A stretch of 64,000 nt of DNA from Streptomyces sp. R28 (GCF_041052385.1 NZ_CP163439.1:2841001-2905000); one strand, 5' to 3'; positions 49,158 through 58,166 are shown, numbered from the stretch's first letter. Notes: generated from the sequence alone by a model not told the origin. Numbers and translations: made by a program.

Positions 49158-49730
49158 TCAGCCCGCGTCCGGCATGTCCTCGCGCGCGTGACGCGGGCCG
49201 TCGGTCCCGTCCGAGTCGGTGTCCGGTCGCGGCTGTGGCAGGACCGGCTGGAGTACCAGCATCCGCTCGACGAGGCGCAGGAACATCGCCACGTCGCGTA
49301 TCAAGTCGTCGGCGTCCCGGCGGCTGGCCGCGCCCTGGATGCCCGCCTCGGCCCGGGCGCGGCGCCGGGCGCCCGAGGCGAACAGCGCGCTCCACTCGGT
49401 GAGTTCGGGCGCTATCTCGGGGAGCACTTCCCAGGCGCTCCTGATGCGGGCCCGGCGCCCGGACGCGGGCTCGGGGCGCCCGCGCGCGGCGAGAACGGCT
49501 GCGGCGGTGCGCAGGGCGGCGAGGTGGGCCGTGGCATAGCGCTCGTTCGGCGTTTCCAGAACGGCGGCCTCGTCCAGTCCGGCACGGGCCTGGGCGAGCA
49601 GGTCGAGGGCGGCGGGCGGGGCCGTGGTCCGGCGGAGCACGGGGTGCACGTCGCTCGCCGGGCCGGTCAGTGAGGGGGCAGGGCCGGGGGCGCGGCGCCG
49701 GTGGGCGGCTGCTGCGTGATAGCTGGCCAT
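49158..49730 (-). CDS. SAV_6107-type HEPN domain protein
   Basis: 190 aa all-helical protein. The central part (about 40-165) matches the SAV_6107-like HEPN family; residues 64-69 are R-Y-A-T-A-H, a perfect RX4H motif of the HEPN ribonuclease superfamily, in the helix ERYATAHLAALRTAAA. N-terminus (1-38) and C-terminus are disordered. No nucleotidyltransferase (MNT) partner gene is adjacent. Divergent from the ABC/YhgE/TetR operon. RNase activity is inferred from the motif only. Confidence 0.82.
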   Translation of the reverse strand: MASYHAAAAHRRRAPGPAPSLTGPASDVHPVLRRTTAPPAALDLLAQARAGLDEAAVLETPNERYATAHLAALRTAAAVLAARGRPEPASGRRARIRSAWEVLPEIAPELTEWSALFASGARRRARAEAGIQGAASRRDADDLIRDVAMFLRLVERMLVLQPVLPQPRPDTDSDGTDGPRHAREDMPDAG

Positions 49731-49831
49731 GACGAACCTCCTGTCGTCTGTGTGACGGCACGCCCTGATACGGGATGCCGTATGTGCCCATCGTGGGGTA
49801 TGGCACTGACAATCCTTTCTGACCTGGGCTT

Positions 49832-49860
49832 TTGCTTCGATCGCGAGTTCGCACTAGTTT
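49832..49860 (+). promoter_or_regulatory. promoter of the ABC-YhgE-TetR operon
   Basis: -35 TTGCTT (49832-49837) and -10 TAGTTT (49855-49860) with an ideal 17-nt spacer. Transcription would start near 49867, within the operator. Confidence 0.65.
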
Positions 49861-49883
49861 TTGCACTGACCAGTCAGTTCAAA
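49860..49883. promoter_or_regulatory. 24-bp palindrome, likely TetR operator
   Basis: TTTG-c-ACTGAC-CA-GTCAGT-t-CAAA: inner half-sites ACTGAC/GTCAGT (49865-49870 and 49873-49878) are perfect and the outer TTTG/CAAA arms also match. It overlaps the -10 end and the predicted transcription start, the classic position for repression by the TetR encoded third in this operon. Confidence 0.75.
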
Positions 49884-49897
49884 TTGAGGGGGCAGGG

Positions 49898-50713
49898 ATG
49901 GGGGGAACCGTGGCCGGAGTCGGCGTCACGGCCCTGGGCCTCGGCCTCGAAGGGCCTCGCGGATGGGCGTTCCGCGGGGTCTCCTTCGAGGCGGAGCCCG
50001 GCTCACTGATCACGATCGAAGGACCGTCCGGCACCGGACGTACATGCCTGTTGCTGGCGCTCACGGGACGGATGAAGCCCACCGAGGGAACCGCCACCGT
50101 GGGCGCGGCCGGGCTGCCCAAGCACATGGCGGCGGTGCGGCGCATCAGCGCCCTGGCCCACGTCCCGGGTGTGACCGACCTGGACCCGGCCCTGACCGTC
50201 GCCGAGCACCTCCATGAACGGGCGCTGCTGCAGCGGCGGTTCGGCGACTCGTGGCGCGGGCTGCTGCGCCCGCGTGCCGAACGGAGGACCGACGCGCAGG
50301 CGCGGATCGACGCCGCGCTCACGGCGGCGGGCCTCGACCGGGACTCCCTACCCAAGGGCTCCCGTACCGCCGTACGCGATCTGGAGCGTCTGGAGGCGTT
50401 GCGGCTGTCCGTCGCGCTGGCCCTGATCGCGCGCCCGCGCGTGCTCGGTGTCGACGACACCGATCTCAAGCTCTCGGACGCCGAACGGGCCGAGGCCTGG
50501 GCGCTGTTGAAGTCCCTCGCAGAGGCCGGGACCACGGTCCTGGCGGTGTGCAGCGAAGCCCCCGACGACACCGTCAAGGTGTCCACGGCCCCCGAGGCCG
50601 ACGCCGAGAAGGGCGACGCCCAGGAGGCCGGCACGGCGTCCGCCACCCAGGAATCCCCGGACACCGACGGACCGGAAACCGACGGAAAGGAGGCCGCCGA
50701 TGCGCTCGCCTAG
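49898..50713 (+). CDS. degenerate ABC-type ATPase domain protein
   Basis: 271 aa. ABC fold with Walker A GPSGTGRT (42-49) in which the universal Lys is Arg48, no LSGGQ signature (RDLERLEALRL at 160-170 instead) and a Walker B-like VLGVDDTD (182-189) lacking the catalytic Glu. The last 50 residues are an acidic tail. ATG at 49898 follows a GAGGGGGCAGGG ribosome-binding region. Overlaps the YhgE gene by 14 nt. Probably binds but may not hydrolyse ATP. Confidence 0.85.
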   Translation: MGGTVAGVGVTALGLGLEGPRGWAFRGVSFEAEPGSLITIEGPSGTGRTCLLLALTGRMKPTEGTATVGAAGLPKHMAAVRRISALAHVPGVTDLDPALTVAEHLHERALLQRRFGDSWRGLLRPRAERRTDAQARIDAALTAAGLDRDSLPKGSRTAVRDLERLEALRLSVALALIARPRVLGVDDTDLKLSDAERAEAWALLKSLAEAGTTVLAVCSEAPDDTVKVSTAPEADAEKGDAQEAGTASATQESPDTDGPETDGKEAADALA

Positions 50714-52784
50714 GCTGGCCGCGCTCGAGCTCAGGCGCTTCGGCCGGGGGAAGCTGCCGCGCGCCGCCCTGGTCGCGCTGCTGGTGCTGCCCCTGCTCTA
50801 CGGCGCCCTGTACCTGTGGTCGTTCTGGGACCCGTACGGCCGTCTCGACCGCATCCCCGTGGCGCTCGTGAACGACGACAAGGGGGCGACCGCCCACGGG
50901 AAGAAGCTCTCGGCCGGCGACGACATCACCAAGGGGCTGCGCGAGAGCGACGTCTTCGACTGGCAGGAGGTGAGTGCCGCCGAGGCCGAGAAGGGTGTCG
51001 AGAACGGCACCTACTACCTGTCGCTGACCATGCCGACCGACTTCAGTGCGCGGATCGCCTCCAGCGCGGGCGATTCGCCGGAGACGGGCGCCCTTCAGGT
51101 GCGCACGAACGACGCGAACAACTACATCGTCGGGCAGATCTCGCGGACGGTCTTCAGCGAGGTGCGCGAGGCCGCGTCCACCAAGGCGTCGCGGTCCTTC
51201 CTGGACAGGATCTTCGTCTCGTTCTCCGACATCCACGGAGCGACGGTCAAGGCCGCGAACGGCGCCGACAAGCTCGAAGGCGGCATCGGGAAGGCGGAGA
51301 AGGGCTCCAAGGACCTCGCCGACGGGCTGAAGGACGCCAAGAAGGGCAGCGGCAAGCTGTCCACGGGCCTGAAGAAGCTCAACAAGGGCGCGGGTGACCT
51401 GGAGAGCGGCTCCAGGCAGGTCGCCGAGGGGACGCAGACGCTCGCCGCCAAGGTCAACGGAATCGACAAGAAGATCGGCCCCTTCCTCCAGGACAACGAG
51501 AAGACCATCGGCGACACCGCCCGGCTGGTCGCCGACACCTCGGGCGCGATCCGCGACAACCTCGACGACCTGGTGGAGCACGCTCCGGGCGCCGCCAAGG
51601 GCGCCCATGCGGCTGCCGACGTGCTGAACGCCGTCTACAAGACGCGCTGCGAGGACGCCGTACTGCCCGACCCGGCCTGCTCCGACCTGAAGAAGGCCAA
51701 GAACTCGGCCGCGGACGTGGCGACGATCGCCGACGACCTCAACACGCTGATCACCGACCACGACGGCGACCTGAAGAAGCTCGACAAGAACCTCGCCACC
51801 CTCCAGAAGCAGTCCCGGGCGCTCGCCGACCGCGCGCCCCGCCTGTCCGAGGACCTCGACGACGCCGTCACCAAGATCAACAAGCTGAACCAGGGAGCCG
51901 CGAAGGTCGCCGCGGGCGCCAAGAAGCTGCACTCCGGCCTCGGCACGGCCGGGACCGGCGCGGCGGACCTGGACACCGGCGTGGGTCAGCTGAAGTCCGG
52001 CGCGTACGACCTCAACGGCGGCATGTACAAGCTCGCCGACGGCTCCGGGAAGCTGTCCGACGGGCTGCACGACGGTGCCCAGCAGATCCCCGACTACGAC
52101 AAGCAGGCCCGCGACCAGCGCACCGAGGTCATGGCCGACCCGGTCCAGCTCGTCTCCCGGGACATGCACAAGGCGCCCAACTACGGCACCGGTTTCGCCC
52201 CGTACTTCATCCCGCTGTCCCTGTGGGTGGGCGCGATGGTGGCGTACATGTTGATCGCGCCGATGAACCGGCGCGCGCTCGCCGCGGGCGCCTCGGCGTG
52301 GCGGATCGCGCTGGCCGGCTGGCTGCCCGTGGTGGCGATCGGGGTGTTGCAGACGGTGGCCCTGATGTCGGTGCTGCACTGGGCGGTCGGCCTTCAGATG
52401 GCGCGGGCCGCCGGGACGGTGGGCTTCCTGTTCCTGGTGACGGCGTGCTTCGCGGCGATCGTGCAGTGGCTGAACGCGCGCTTCGGGGCGGCGGGGCGGA
52501 TCCTCGTCCTGGCCCTGCTGATGCTGCAGTTGACGTCCGCGGGCGGCACGTACCCCGTACAGACCAGCCCGGGCTTCTTCAACGCGCTCCACCCCTTCCT
52601 GCCGATGAGTTACGTCGTGGGGGCGCTCAGGAGGCTCATCACGGGCGGCGGTCTGGAACCGGTGTGGCACGCGTGCGTGGTGCTCGTCGCCTTCACCGCG
52701 GCCGCCGTCGCACTGACCGCGCTGTCGGCCCGTCGCCGGCAGGTGTGGACGCTCGACCGGCTGCACCCGGAGCTGACCCTGTGA
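50700..52784 (+). CDS. YhgE/Pip family membrane protein
   Basis: 694 aa. One N-terminal membrane helix (about 20-42), a long extracytoplasmic helical domain (about 45-480) of repeated heptad-like units (KLADGLKDAKKGSGKLSTGLKKL), and five or so C-terminal helices of the ABC-2-type permease. Family includes phage-infection protein Pip and EsaA-like type VII secretion accessories. Start with AAGGAGG 5-6 nt upstream. Confidence 0.9.
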   Translation: MRSPRLAALELRRFGRGKLPRAALVALLVLPLLYGALYLWSFWDPYGRLDRIPVALVNDDKGATAHGKKLSAGDDITKGLRESDVFDWQEVSAAEAEKGVENGTYYLSLTMPTDFSARIASSAGDSPETGALQVRTNDANNYIVGQISRTVFSEVREAASTKASRSFLDRIFVSFSDIHGATVKAANGADKLEGGIGKAEKGSKDLADGLKDAKKGSGKLSTGLKKLNKGAGDLESGSRQVAEGTQTLAAKVNGIDKKIGPFLQDNEKTIGDTARLVADTSGAIRDNLDDLVEHAPGAAKGAHAAADVLNAVYKTRCEDAVLPDPACSDLKKAKNSAADVATIADDLNTLITDHDGDLKKLDKNLATLQKQSRALADRAPRLSEDLDDAVTKINKLNQGAAKVAAGAKKLHSGLGTAGTGAADLDTGVGQLKSGAYDLNGGMYKLADGSGKLSDGLHDGAQQIPDYDKQARDQRTEVMADPVQLVSRDMHKAPNYGTGFAPYFIPLSLWVGAMVAYMLIAPMNRRALAAGASAWRIALAGWLPVVAIGVLQTVALMSVLHWAVGLQMARAAGTVGFLFLVTACFAAIVQWLNARFGAAGRILVLALLMLQLTSAGGTYPVQTSPGFFNALHPFLPMSYVVGALRRLITGGGLEPVWHACVVLVAFTAAAVALTALSARRRQVWTLDRLHPELTL

Positions 52785-53437
52785 GCGCGCGCGGCACAAT
52801 CGGGACCATGGAAAGCAGCAACGCCGCGTCGGGCGGCAGCACGCGCCGTGAGGCCACCCGGCAGAAGCTCTACGAGGCGGCCGTCACACTCATCGCCGAA
52901 CAGGGCTTCTCCGCCACCACCGTTGACGAGATCGCCGAGCGGGCCGGGGTGGCGAAGGGCACGGTCTACTACAACTTCGCGAGCAAGTCGGTCCTCTTCG
53001 AGGAGCTGCTGCGGCACGGAGTCGAACTCCTCACCGCCTCTCTCAGGGAGGCGGCCGAGAAGACCGAACGCGACGGCGGCAGCAAGGTGGACGCCCTGGA
53101 CGCGATGATCCGCGCGGGCCTCGTCTTCATCGACCGCTACCCGTCCTTCACCCAGCTCTACGTCGCCGAGCTGTGGCGTACGAACCGGACCTGGCAGTCC
53201 ACGCTGATGGTGGTGCGGCAGCAGGCCGTGGCGGTCGTCGAGGGTGTGCTGCGCGAGGGCGTGGAGAACGGCGAGTTCAGCGAGGAGATCGACGTCGCGC
53301 TGACCGCCTCCGCACTGGTCGGCATGGTCCTGGTGGCCGCGCTGGACTGGAAGTCGTTCCAGCCGGAGCGCTCCTTGGACGACGTGCACGCGGCGCTGTC
53401 CCGGCTGTTGCAGGGCCGGGTGAGCGGCCGCCACTGA
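52781..53437 (+). CDS. TetR-family transcriptional repressor
   Basis: 218 aa. Helix-turn-helix at about 45-66 (FSATTVDEIAERAGVAKGTVYYNF) and a TetR_C-type ligand domain. Start GTG 52781 overlaps the YhgE stop (GTGA) with GGAG 8 nt upstream; the alternative ATG at 52808 has poor spacing. Last gene of the operon; the palindrome at 49860-49883 is its likely operator, giving autoregulation. Confidence 0.9.
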   Translation: MSARGTIGTMESSNAASGGSTRREATRQKLYEAAVTLIAEQGFSATTVDEIAERAGVAKGTVYYNFASKSVLFEELLRHGVELLTASLREAAEKTERDGGSKVDALDAMIRAGLVFIDRYPSFTQLYVAELWRTNRTWQSTLMVVRQQAVAVVEGVLREGVENGEFSEEIDVALTASALVGMVLVAALDWKSFQPERSLDDVHAALSRLLQGRVSGRH

Positions 53438-53476
53438 AACGGCTGCGGCGCGCGCACCGCAGCGTCGGGCGCATAC

Positions 53477-53536
53477 GAAAGCGCCGGTCCGAAAGTGGCC
53501 GCGTCCCCCGCGGGCCACTCTCGAACCGGCGCTTTC
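53477..53536 (+). terminator. two-part hairpin terminator after tetR
   Basis: Outer 12-bp stem (53477-53488 with 53525-53536) enclosing an inner AGTGGCC/GGCCACT stem (53494-53500 with 53513-53519). Confidence 0.8.
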
Positions 53537-53543
53537 TCGTGCT

Positions 53544-53629
53544 CCCCCGTGTCCCCCCGTTTTTCCCTTCCCCCGTACTCCCCCGCGCCCCCCGTCGGAC
53601 CCCCGTTCGGTCGTTCCCCCGGGTCCCCC
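53544..53629. repeat. array of eight C-runs (G-quadruplex/i-motif candidate)
   Basis: Eight runs of five or six C on the + strand within 86 nt, interrupted by short GT/GCG/TTT spacers. The minus strand is correspondingly G-rich. Confidence 0.7.
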
Positions 53630-53864
53630 GGTCTCGCTCCCGCCGACGCCGGGCCGGCGGAAGGAGCGGATCCGGGGTCGCTCCGTTCCGGCGCCCCGTG
53701 TCGCCGGTTCCGGAGCCGATCCCCTTCTCCGTGCCTCCACTCTCTCGTTCACGCAGGTCGGGGCCCATCCGCGCGCGTACTCAACTCACCGACTAGGTAC
53801 GCGTACTCAGAGCTGCGCACTCACGCTCAGGGCCCTCCGTTGCCGACTGGTTACGATCACCTCC

Positions 53865-54479
53865 GTGTCGATACTCCCTTTGGTGTTCACCAGCGGCTGG
53901 GCCAGCGGCGTCAACGCCTACGCCGTGGTGCTGTTGCTCGGCGTCTTCGGCGCCACCGGCCTGAGCGACGAGGTGCCCGAGGCACTGCAACGGCCCGATG
54001 TCCTGATAGCCGCCGGCGTCCTGTTCCTCTGCGAGGCCGTCGCCGACAAGATCCCGTACGTGGACTCGGCCTGGGACTCGGTGCACACCGTGATCCGGCC
54101 GGTCGCGGGCGCGGTCGTCGCGGCGCTGCTCGCCGGGCAGAGCGGGTCGCTGCCCGAACTGGCGGCCGGTGCGGTCGGCGGTTCTACGGCTCTGATGAGC
54201 CACCTGGTCAAGGCCGGGACGCGGATGGCCGTCAACACCTCGCCCGAGCCGTTCAGCAACATCGTGGTGAGCCTCGCCGAGGATCTCGGCGTCGGGGCCC
54301 TCATCACCCTCGCGATCTTCTACCCCGTCGCCGCGGCGGTCGTCTCGGGCGCCCTGCTGCTGGCCGGACTGCTGCTGCTCCTCTTCCTGGTCTCGCGGAT
54401 CCGCCGCTTCCGGCGCCGCAGGGCCGAGCGCCGCGAGGAGAAGCGCCTCGCGCAAGCGGTGGGGCAACGCCCCGGCTGA
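53865..54479 (+). CDS. DUF4126 integral membrane protein
   Basis: 204 aa with five or six hydrophobic segments and an Arg-rich C-terminal tail (RIRRFRRRRAERREEK). Starts directly with a membrane segment containing GWASGVNAY, and has VDSAWDSVHTVIRPVAGA and LMSHLVKAGTRMAVNTSPEP, hallmarks of DUF4126. GTG start. Function unknown. Confidence 0.85.
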   Translation: MSILPLVFTSGWASGVNAYAVVLLLGVFGATGLSDEVPEALQRPDVLIAAGVLFLCEAVADKIPYVDSAWDSVHTVIRPVAGAVVAALLAGQSGSLPELAAGAVGGSTALMSHLVKAGTRMAVNTSPEPFSNIVVSLAEDLGVGALITLAIFYPVAAAVVSGALLLAGLLLLLFLVSRIRRFRRRRAERREEKRLAQAVGQRPG

Positions 54480-54557
54480 GCCGGCAGCGGCTTCCACGCC
54501 GAGCTTCCGCCGGAGGCCGGAGAGCCGCTGTCAGTGGCGGCCGATAAAGTCCCACGC

Positions 54558-56069
54558 ATGGCACGGATTGCGGTGATCGGCGCCGGGATGGGCGCGATGG
54601 CGGCCGCTGCCCGGCTGGCCGTCGCGGGCCACCGGGTGGCGGTGTACGAGCGTACGGAGACGTACGGCGGAGCGGTGCGCCGCTTCGAGCGCGACGGCTT
54701 CGGCTTCGACACGGGCCCCGGGCTGCTCCCGCTTCCCGCCGTGTACCGCGACCTGTTCCTCAAGACCGGCAAGGAGCCGTTGGAGGCGTGCGTCGAGCTG
54801 GTCCAGGTCGACCCGTCCGCGCGGCACGTCTTCGCGGACGGCACCGAGGTCCGTCTGCCGAACGCCTCGCGCGCGGGCGTGGTGGCCGCCCTGGACGAGG
54901 CCCTGGGCGCCGGGACCGGCGACCGCTGGGGCGACTTCCTGGTCCGGGCCCGCGAGGCCTGGGACCGGACGCGCAGGCCGCTGCTGGAGGAGCCGCTGTG
55001 GCCGAACTGGCAGGTGCTGGCCGAGCGCGAGCCCTATCCGGCGGTCCCCCACAAGCGACTCCTGCGCACCCGCCGGGCCGGCACGCTCGCCGAGGTCGGC
55101 GCGTGGGAGCTGCGCGATGCCCGGCTCATCGCCCTGCTGGAGAGCCACGCGCTCGCGTACGGCCTGGATCCGCGCGAAACCCCGGCGAGCGCGGCGGTGC
55201 TGCCGTATCTGGAGCACGCCTTCGGGACCTGGTATGTGCAGGGCGGCATACGGGAGTTGGCGCGGGCGGTGTACGAGCGGTGCGTGGCCCGGAAGGTCGA
55301 GTTCAGCTTCGGCGCCGAGGTGGTCGGGGTCCTGGAGAAGGACGGCCGGGCGGCGGGACTGGAGCTGGCCGACGGGTCGATGACGGAGGCCGACATGGTC
55401 GTCGGGACCGGACCGTGGCGCCTGAGCGACCTGGTGCGCGGCCGTGGGCTGTACGAGGCGGAGGAGGTCGAATCCAAGCCCGAGGGCACGTCCCCCGGGC
55501 GTGCGGTGGTCTGTCTGGCGCTGCGCGGCGCGCGCGAGGCGGGCACCGCGCACCGCACGGTGGTGCACGCCTCGGACCGGCAGGCCGAGTTGGACGCCTT
55601 CGGGCTCGGTGAGCCGCCCACGCATCCGACGGTCCGGATCGACCGCCCGGACGACCCGGCGCTGCGCCCCGACGACGGGCATGAGTCGGTGGTCCTCACG
55701 TCCACGGTGCCGTCGCAGACGCTGTACGACTGGACCGCGGCCGGTCCCGCCGACGCCTTCGCGGACCGGATGGTGACGGCCGCCGAGCGGGCGATACCCG
55801 GACTGCGCGGGCGGACGTTGTGGCGCGAGGTCCGTACGCCGGTGGACACCCGACGGGAGACGGGAGCCGAGGGCGGCGGCGTACCGGCGCCGGCGCTGGC
55901 GGCAGCGGAGGGGACCTTCCTGCGTCCGTCCAACAGCACCCGCGTACCCGGCCTGTTCACGGTCGGCGGCTGGTCCCATCCCGGCGGCGGTCTCCCCCAC
56001 GCCGGAATGTCGGGCACGCTGGTGGCCGGGCTGATCGTGGAAGGGCCGGAGTTCCGGGGCTCACAGTGA
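54558..56069 (+). CDS. FAD-dependent oxidoreductase of the phytoene desaturase family
   Basis: 503 aa. N-terminal dinucleotide-binding IAVIGAGMGAMAAAARLAVAGH, YGGAVRRFERDGFGFDTGPGLLPLP of CrtI-like enzymes, and the C-terminal FTVGGWSHPGGGLPHAGMSG motif that closes the FAD site. No carotenoid genes nearby, so substrate is open. Start ATG 54558; the longer reading MAADKVPRM lacks support. Confidence 0.88.
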   Translation: MARIAVIGAGMGAMAAAARLAVAGHRVAVYERTETYGGAVRRFERDGFGFDTGPGLLPLPAVYRDLFLKTGKEPLEACVELVQVDPSARHVFADGTEVRLPNASRAGVVAALDEALGAGTGDRWGDFLVRAREAWDRTRRPLLEEPLWPNWQVLAEREPYPAVPHKRLLRTRRAGTLAEVGAWELRDARLIALLESHALAYGLDPRETPASAAVLPYLEHAFGTWYVQGGIRELARAVYERCVARKVEFSFGAEVVGVLEKDGRAAGLELADGSMTEADMVVGTGPWRLSDLVRGRGLYEAEEVESKPEGTSPGRAVVCLALRGAREAGTAHRTVVHASDRQAELDAFGLGEPPTHPTVRIDRPDDPALRPDDGHESVVLTSTVPSQTLYDWTAAGPADAFADRMVTAAERAIPGLRGRTLWREVRTPVDTRRETGAEGGGVPAPALAAAEGTFLRPSNSTRVPGLFTVGGWSHPGGGLPHAGMSGTLVAGLIVEGPEFRGSQ

Positions 56070-56086
56070 AGCCCGCGACGCCCACG

Positions 56087-56105
56087 ACGCCCGCACAGGG
56101 CGTCT
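56087..56105. terminator. convergent terminator hairpin
   Basis: GACGCCC/GGGCGTC 7-bp perfect stem with 5-nt loop in the 59-nt gap between the FAD enzyme (+) and the Tyr/Gln-rich protein (-). Confidence 0.6.
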
Positions 56106-56128
56106 CGCGATAGGTGCTGGGCGGGCTG

Positions 56129-57115
56129 TCAGAAGCGGTACTGCTCGTCGTACCCGTTCCCCTGGCCCTGGCCCTGCTGCTGGCCGTCACCCTGGTACGG
56201 GTACTGCTGCTCCGGCGGGAGCTCGCCGCCGTACGCCTCGTCGGTGCGCTGCTGCGGGACCCAGACGCCGCCGGGCGGGGTCTCGCCGTAGGTGCCGGTG
56301 GCGTACTGGTCCTGGCTGTAGCCCTGCTGGCCGTACTGCTGCTGGCCGTAGGCGTCGTAGGAGGTGCTGCCGTAGGTCTGGGTGCCGATGTACGGGTCGG
56401 AGTAGGCGGCGTACTGCTGCTGGCCGGTGGCGTCGTAGCCGTACTGCTGCTGGTCGTAGCTGGAGTAGCCGTCGTAGGCATAGCTCTGGTCGGCCGTGGC
56501 GTACTGGTCCTGGGGCTGGCCGGCGGCCGCGTAGTTCTGGTCGGCGGCGGCGTAGGCGGCGTCGTTGTATATGCCGTACGAGCCGGTGTCCTCGGGCAGG
56601 GGCTGCGGCTCGTAGACGGCGTTCGTCTCAGCGGCCGCGGGCCGATCCGGGCGCGCGGGGGTGAAGACGTCGTCGCGGTCGTAGTCGTCCTGGCCGTAAC
56701 CGGCGCCGCCCTGGCCGTAGTCGGCCTCGTCATGACCGTACGTGCCGTCGTGGCCGGTGAAAGCGCCCTCGGTCGCCTCGAGGTCGGAGACCTCCAGGGT
56801 CGGGTCCTGGCGGTCGGGCTCGCCGCGGCGGCGCTTGACTGCGCCCAGGGGGCCCAGGGCCGGCGGGGAGACCGCCCAGCCGGCCGAGAAGCCGCGGCGG
56901 AACGACAGGGTGACGTAGGTCTGGCCGACCGCGAACGCGGCCGCGCCCAGACCGATGACGACGACGGACGGGATCAGTACCCCGACCACGACACCGAGGA
57001 AGCCGACGAAGGCGAGCAGTCGCCAGCGCAGACGCGCCTTGTACTGCAGCAGCACCTCGCCCAGCAGCCACAGCGCGACGACGCCGAACGCGATGTAGAG
57101 GACCGTCCAGCCCAT
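56129..57115 (-). CDS. membrane-anchored prion-like (Tyr/Gln/Gly-rich) protein
   Basis: 328 aa. Two or three N-terminal membrane helices (about 3-66), a linker with KRRRGEPDRQDPTLEVSDLE, then a low-complexity tail (about 118-328) built from repeated YGQ, YDQQQYG, QYAT and DQSYAY units, very poor in aliphatic and charged-basic residues. Such composition resembles eukaryotic prion-like domains (FUS type) that phase-separate. Conserved in position in Streptomyces next to metF; function unknown. Start ATG 57115, 57 nt after metF. Confidence 0.85.
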   Translation of the reverse strand: MGWTVLYIAFGVVALWLLGEVLLQYKARLRWRLLAFVGFLGVVVGVLIPSVVVIGLGAAAFAVGQTYVTLSFRRGFSAGWAVSPPALGPLGAVKRRRGEPDRQDPTLEVSDLEATEGAFTGHDGTYGHDEADYGQGGAGYGQDDYDRDDVFTPARPDRPAAAETNAVYEPQPLPEDTGSYGIYNDAAYAAADQNYAAAGQPQDQYATADQSYAYDGYSSYDQQQYGYDATGQQQYAAYSDPYIGTQTYGSTSYDAYGQQQYGQQGYSQDQYATGTYGETPPGGVWVPQQRTDEAYGGELPPEQQYPYQGDGQQQGQGQGNGYDEQYRF

Positions 57116-57172
57116 GTACGCCCCTCTCCCAGTGGCCGCCTACGCAGTGTGACGTACGCCAGTACGGCCGGT

Positions 57173-58096
57173 CTAGGCCTGCTGTGGATGGTGCAGGCCC
57201 AGGTTTTCGTAGATTTCCAAGGTCGCCGTGGAGTTGTTGAGCGTGATGAAGTGCAGTCCGGGCACTCCCTCGGCCAGCAGCCGCGCGCAGAACTCCGTGG
57301 CGACCTCGATTCCGATCGAGCGTACAGCGGTCGGATCGTCCTTTGCTGTGAGGATCCGCTCTTTCAGGGCGTTCGGGAAGGCGGCGTTGGTGAGGGAGGG
57401 GATCCGCTCCAGCGTCTTCACGCTGGCGATCGGCATGATCTCCGGGATGATCGGGGTGTCGCAGCCCGCGGCCGAGACACGGTCGCGCAAGCGCAGGTAG
57501 TCCTCCGGTTCGAAGAACATCTGCGTGATCGCGTAGTCCGCGCCCGCACGGCACTTGTCGACGAAGTGACGGACGTCGGCCTCCCAGTCGGCGGAGCGCG
57601 GGTGCATCGCGGGGAAGGCCGCGACGCCGACGCAGAAATCACCGGACGCCTTGATCAGTTCGACGAGTTCGGCGGCGTAGGTGAGGCCTTGGGGGTGCCG
57701 CACCCAGTCGCCCAGCGGGTCGCCGGGCGGGTCGCCGCGCAGCGCCAGCATGTTGCGGATGCCCGCGTCGGCGTACTGCCCGATGATGTTGCGCAGGTCG
57801 GCCACCGAGTGGTCGACCGCGGTGAGGTGGGCGATCGGCGTGAGCGTGGTGTCCGAGGCGATCGCCTCGGTCGCCTTGACCGTGCCCGCGCGGGTGGAAC
57901 CGCCCGCGCCGTAGGTCACGGAGACGAAGTCGGGTCCGACGGCCTCGACCCGGCGCAACGCGTTCCACAGGTTCCGCTCGCCCTTCGGGGTCTTGGGAGC
58001 GTAGAACTCGAACGAATACGTCGTCTTTCCGGTCGCGAGCATGTCGCGCACGGTACGAGCGTGGTCCGACCTGATGGATGCGGTGCCGAGGGCCAT
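57173..58096 (-). CDS. metF: methylenetetrahydrofolate reductase
   Basis: Makes 5-methyl-THF for methionine synthesis. 307 aa, FAD-binding TIM barrel. [15 protein letters not shown] (catalytic Glu), [21 protein letters not shown] and [13 protein letters not shown] are typical of MetF. No cobalamin riboswitch upstream; a palindrome lies at 58167-58185. Confidence 0.95.
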   Translation of the reverse strand: MALGTASIRSDHARTVRDMLATGKTTYSFEFYAPKTPKGERNLWNALRRVEAVGPDFVSVTYGAGGSTRAGTVKATEAIASDTTLTPIAHLTAVDHSVADLRNIIGQYADAGIRNMLALRGDPPGDPLGDWVRHPQGLTYAAELVELIKASGDFCVGVAAFPAMHPRSADWEADVRHFVDKCRAGADYAITQMFFEPEDYLRLRDRVSAAGCDTPIIPEIMPIASVKTLERIPSLTNAAFPNALKERILTAKDDPTAVRSIGIEVATEFCARLLAEGVPGLHFITLNNSTATLEIYENLGLHHPQQA

Positions 58097-58166
58097 ACTC
58101 GCAGGTTAGCCAGGGGCCCCCGGTCCCCCAACCGGATGCCGGACATTTGACCGATTCGTCTGGTTA

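Larger units (their letters stand above)
53438..53864. other. 427-nt non-coding region: terminator plus C-tract array
   Basis: Holds the operon terminator, then a striking C-rich stretch (53544-53629) and the DUF4126 promoter region. No gene supported. Confidence 0.65.
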
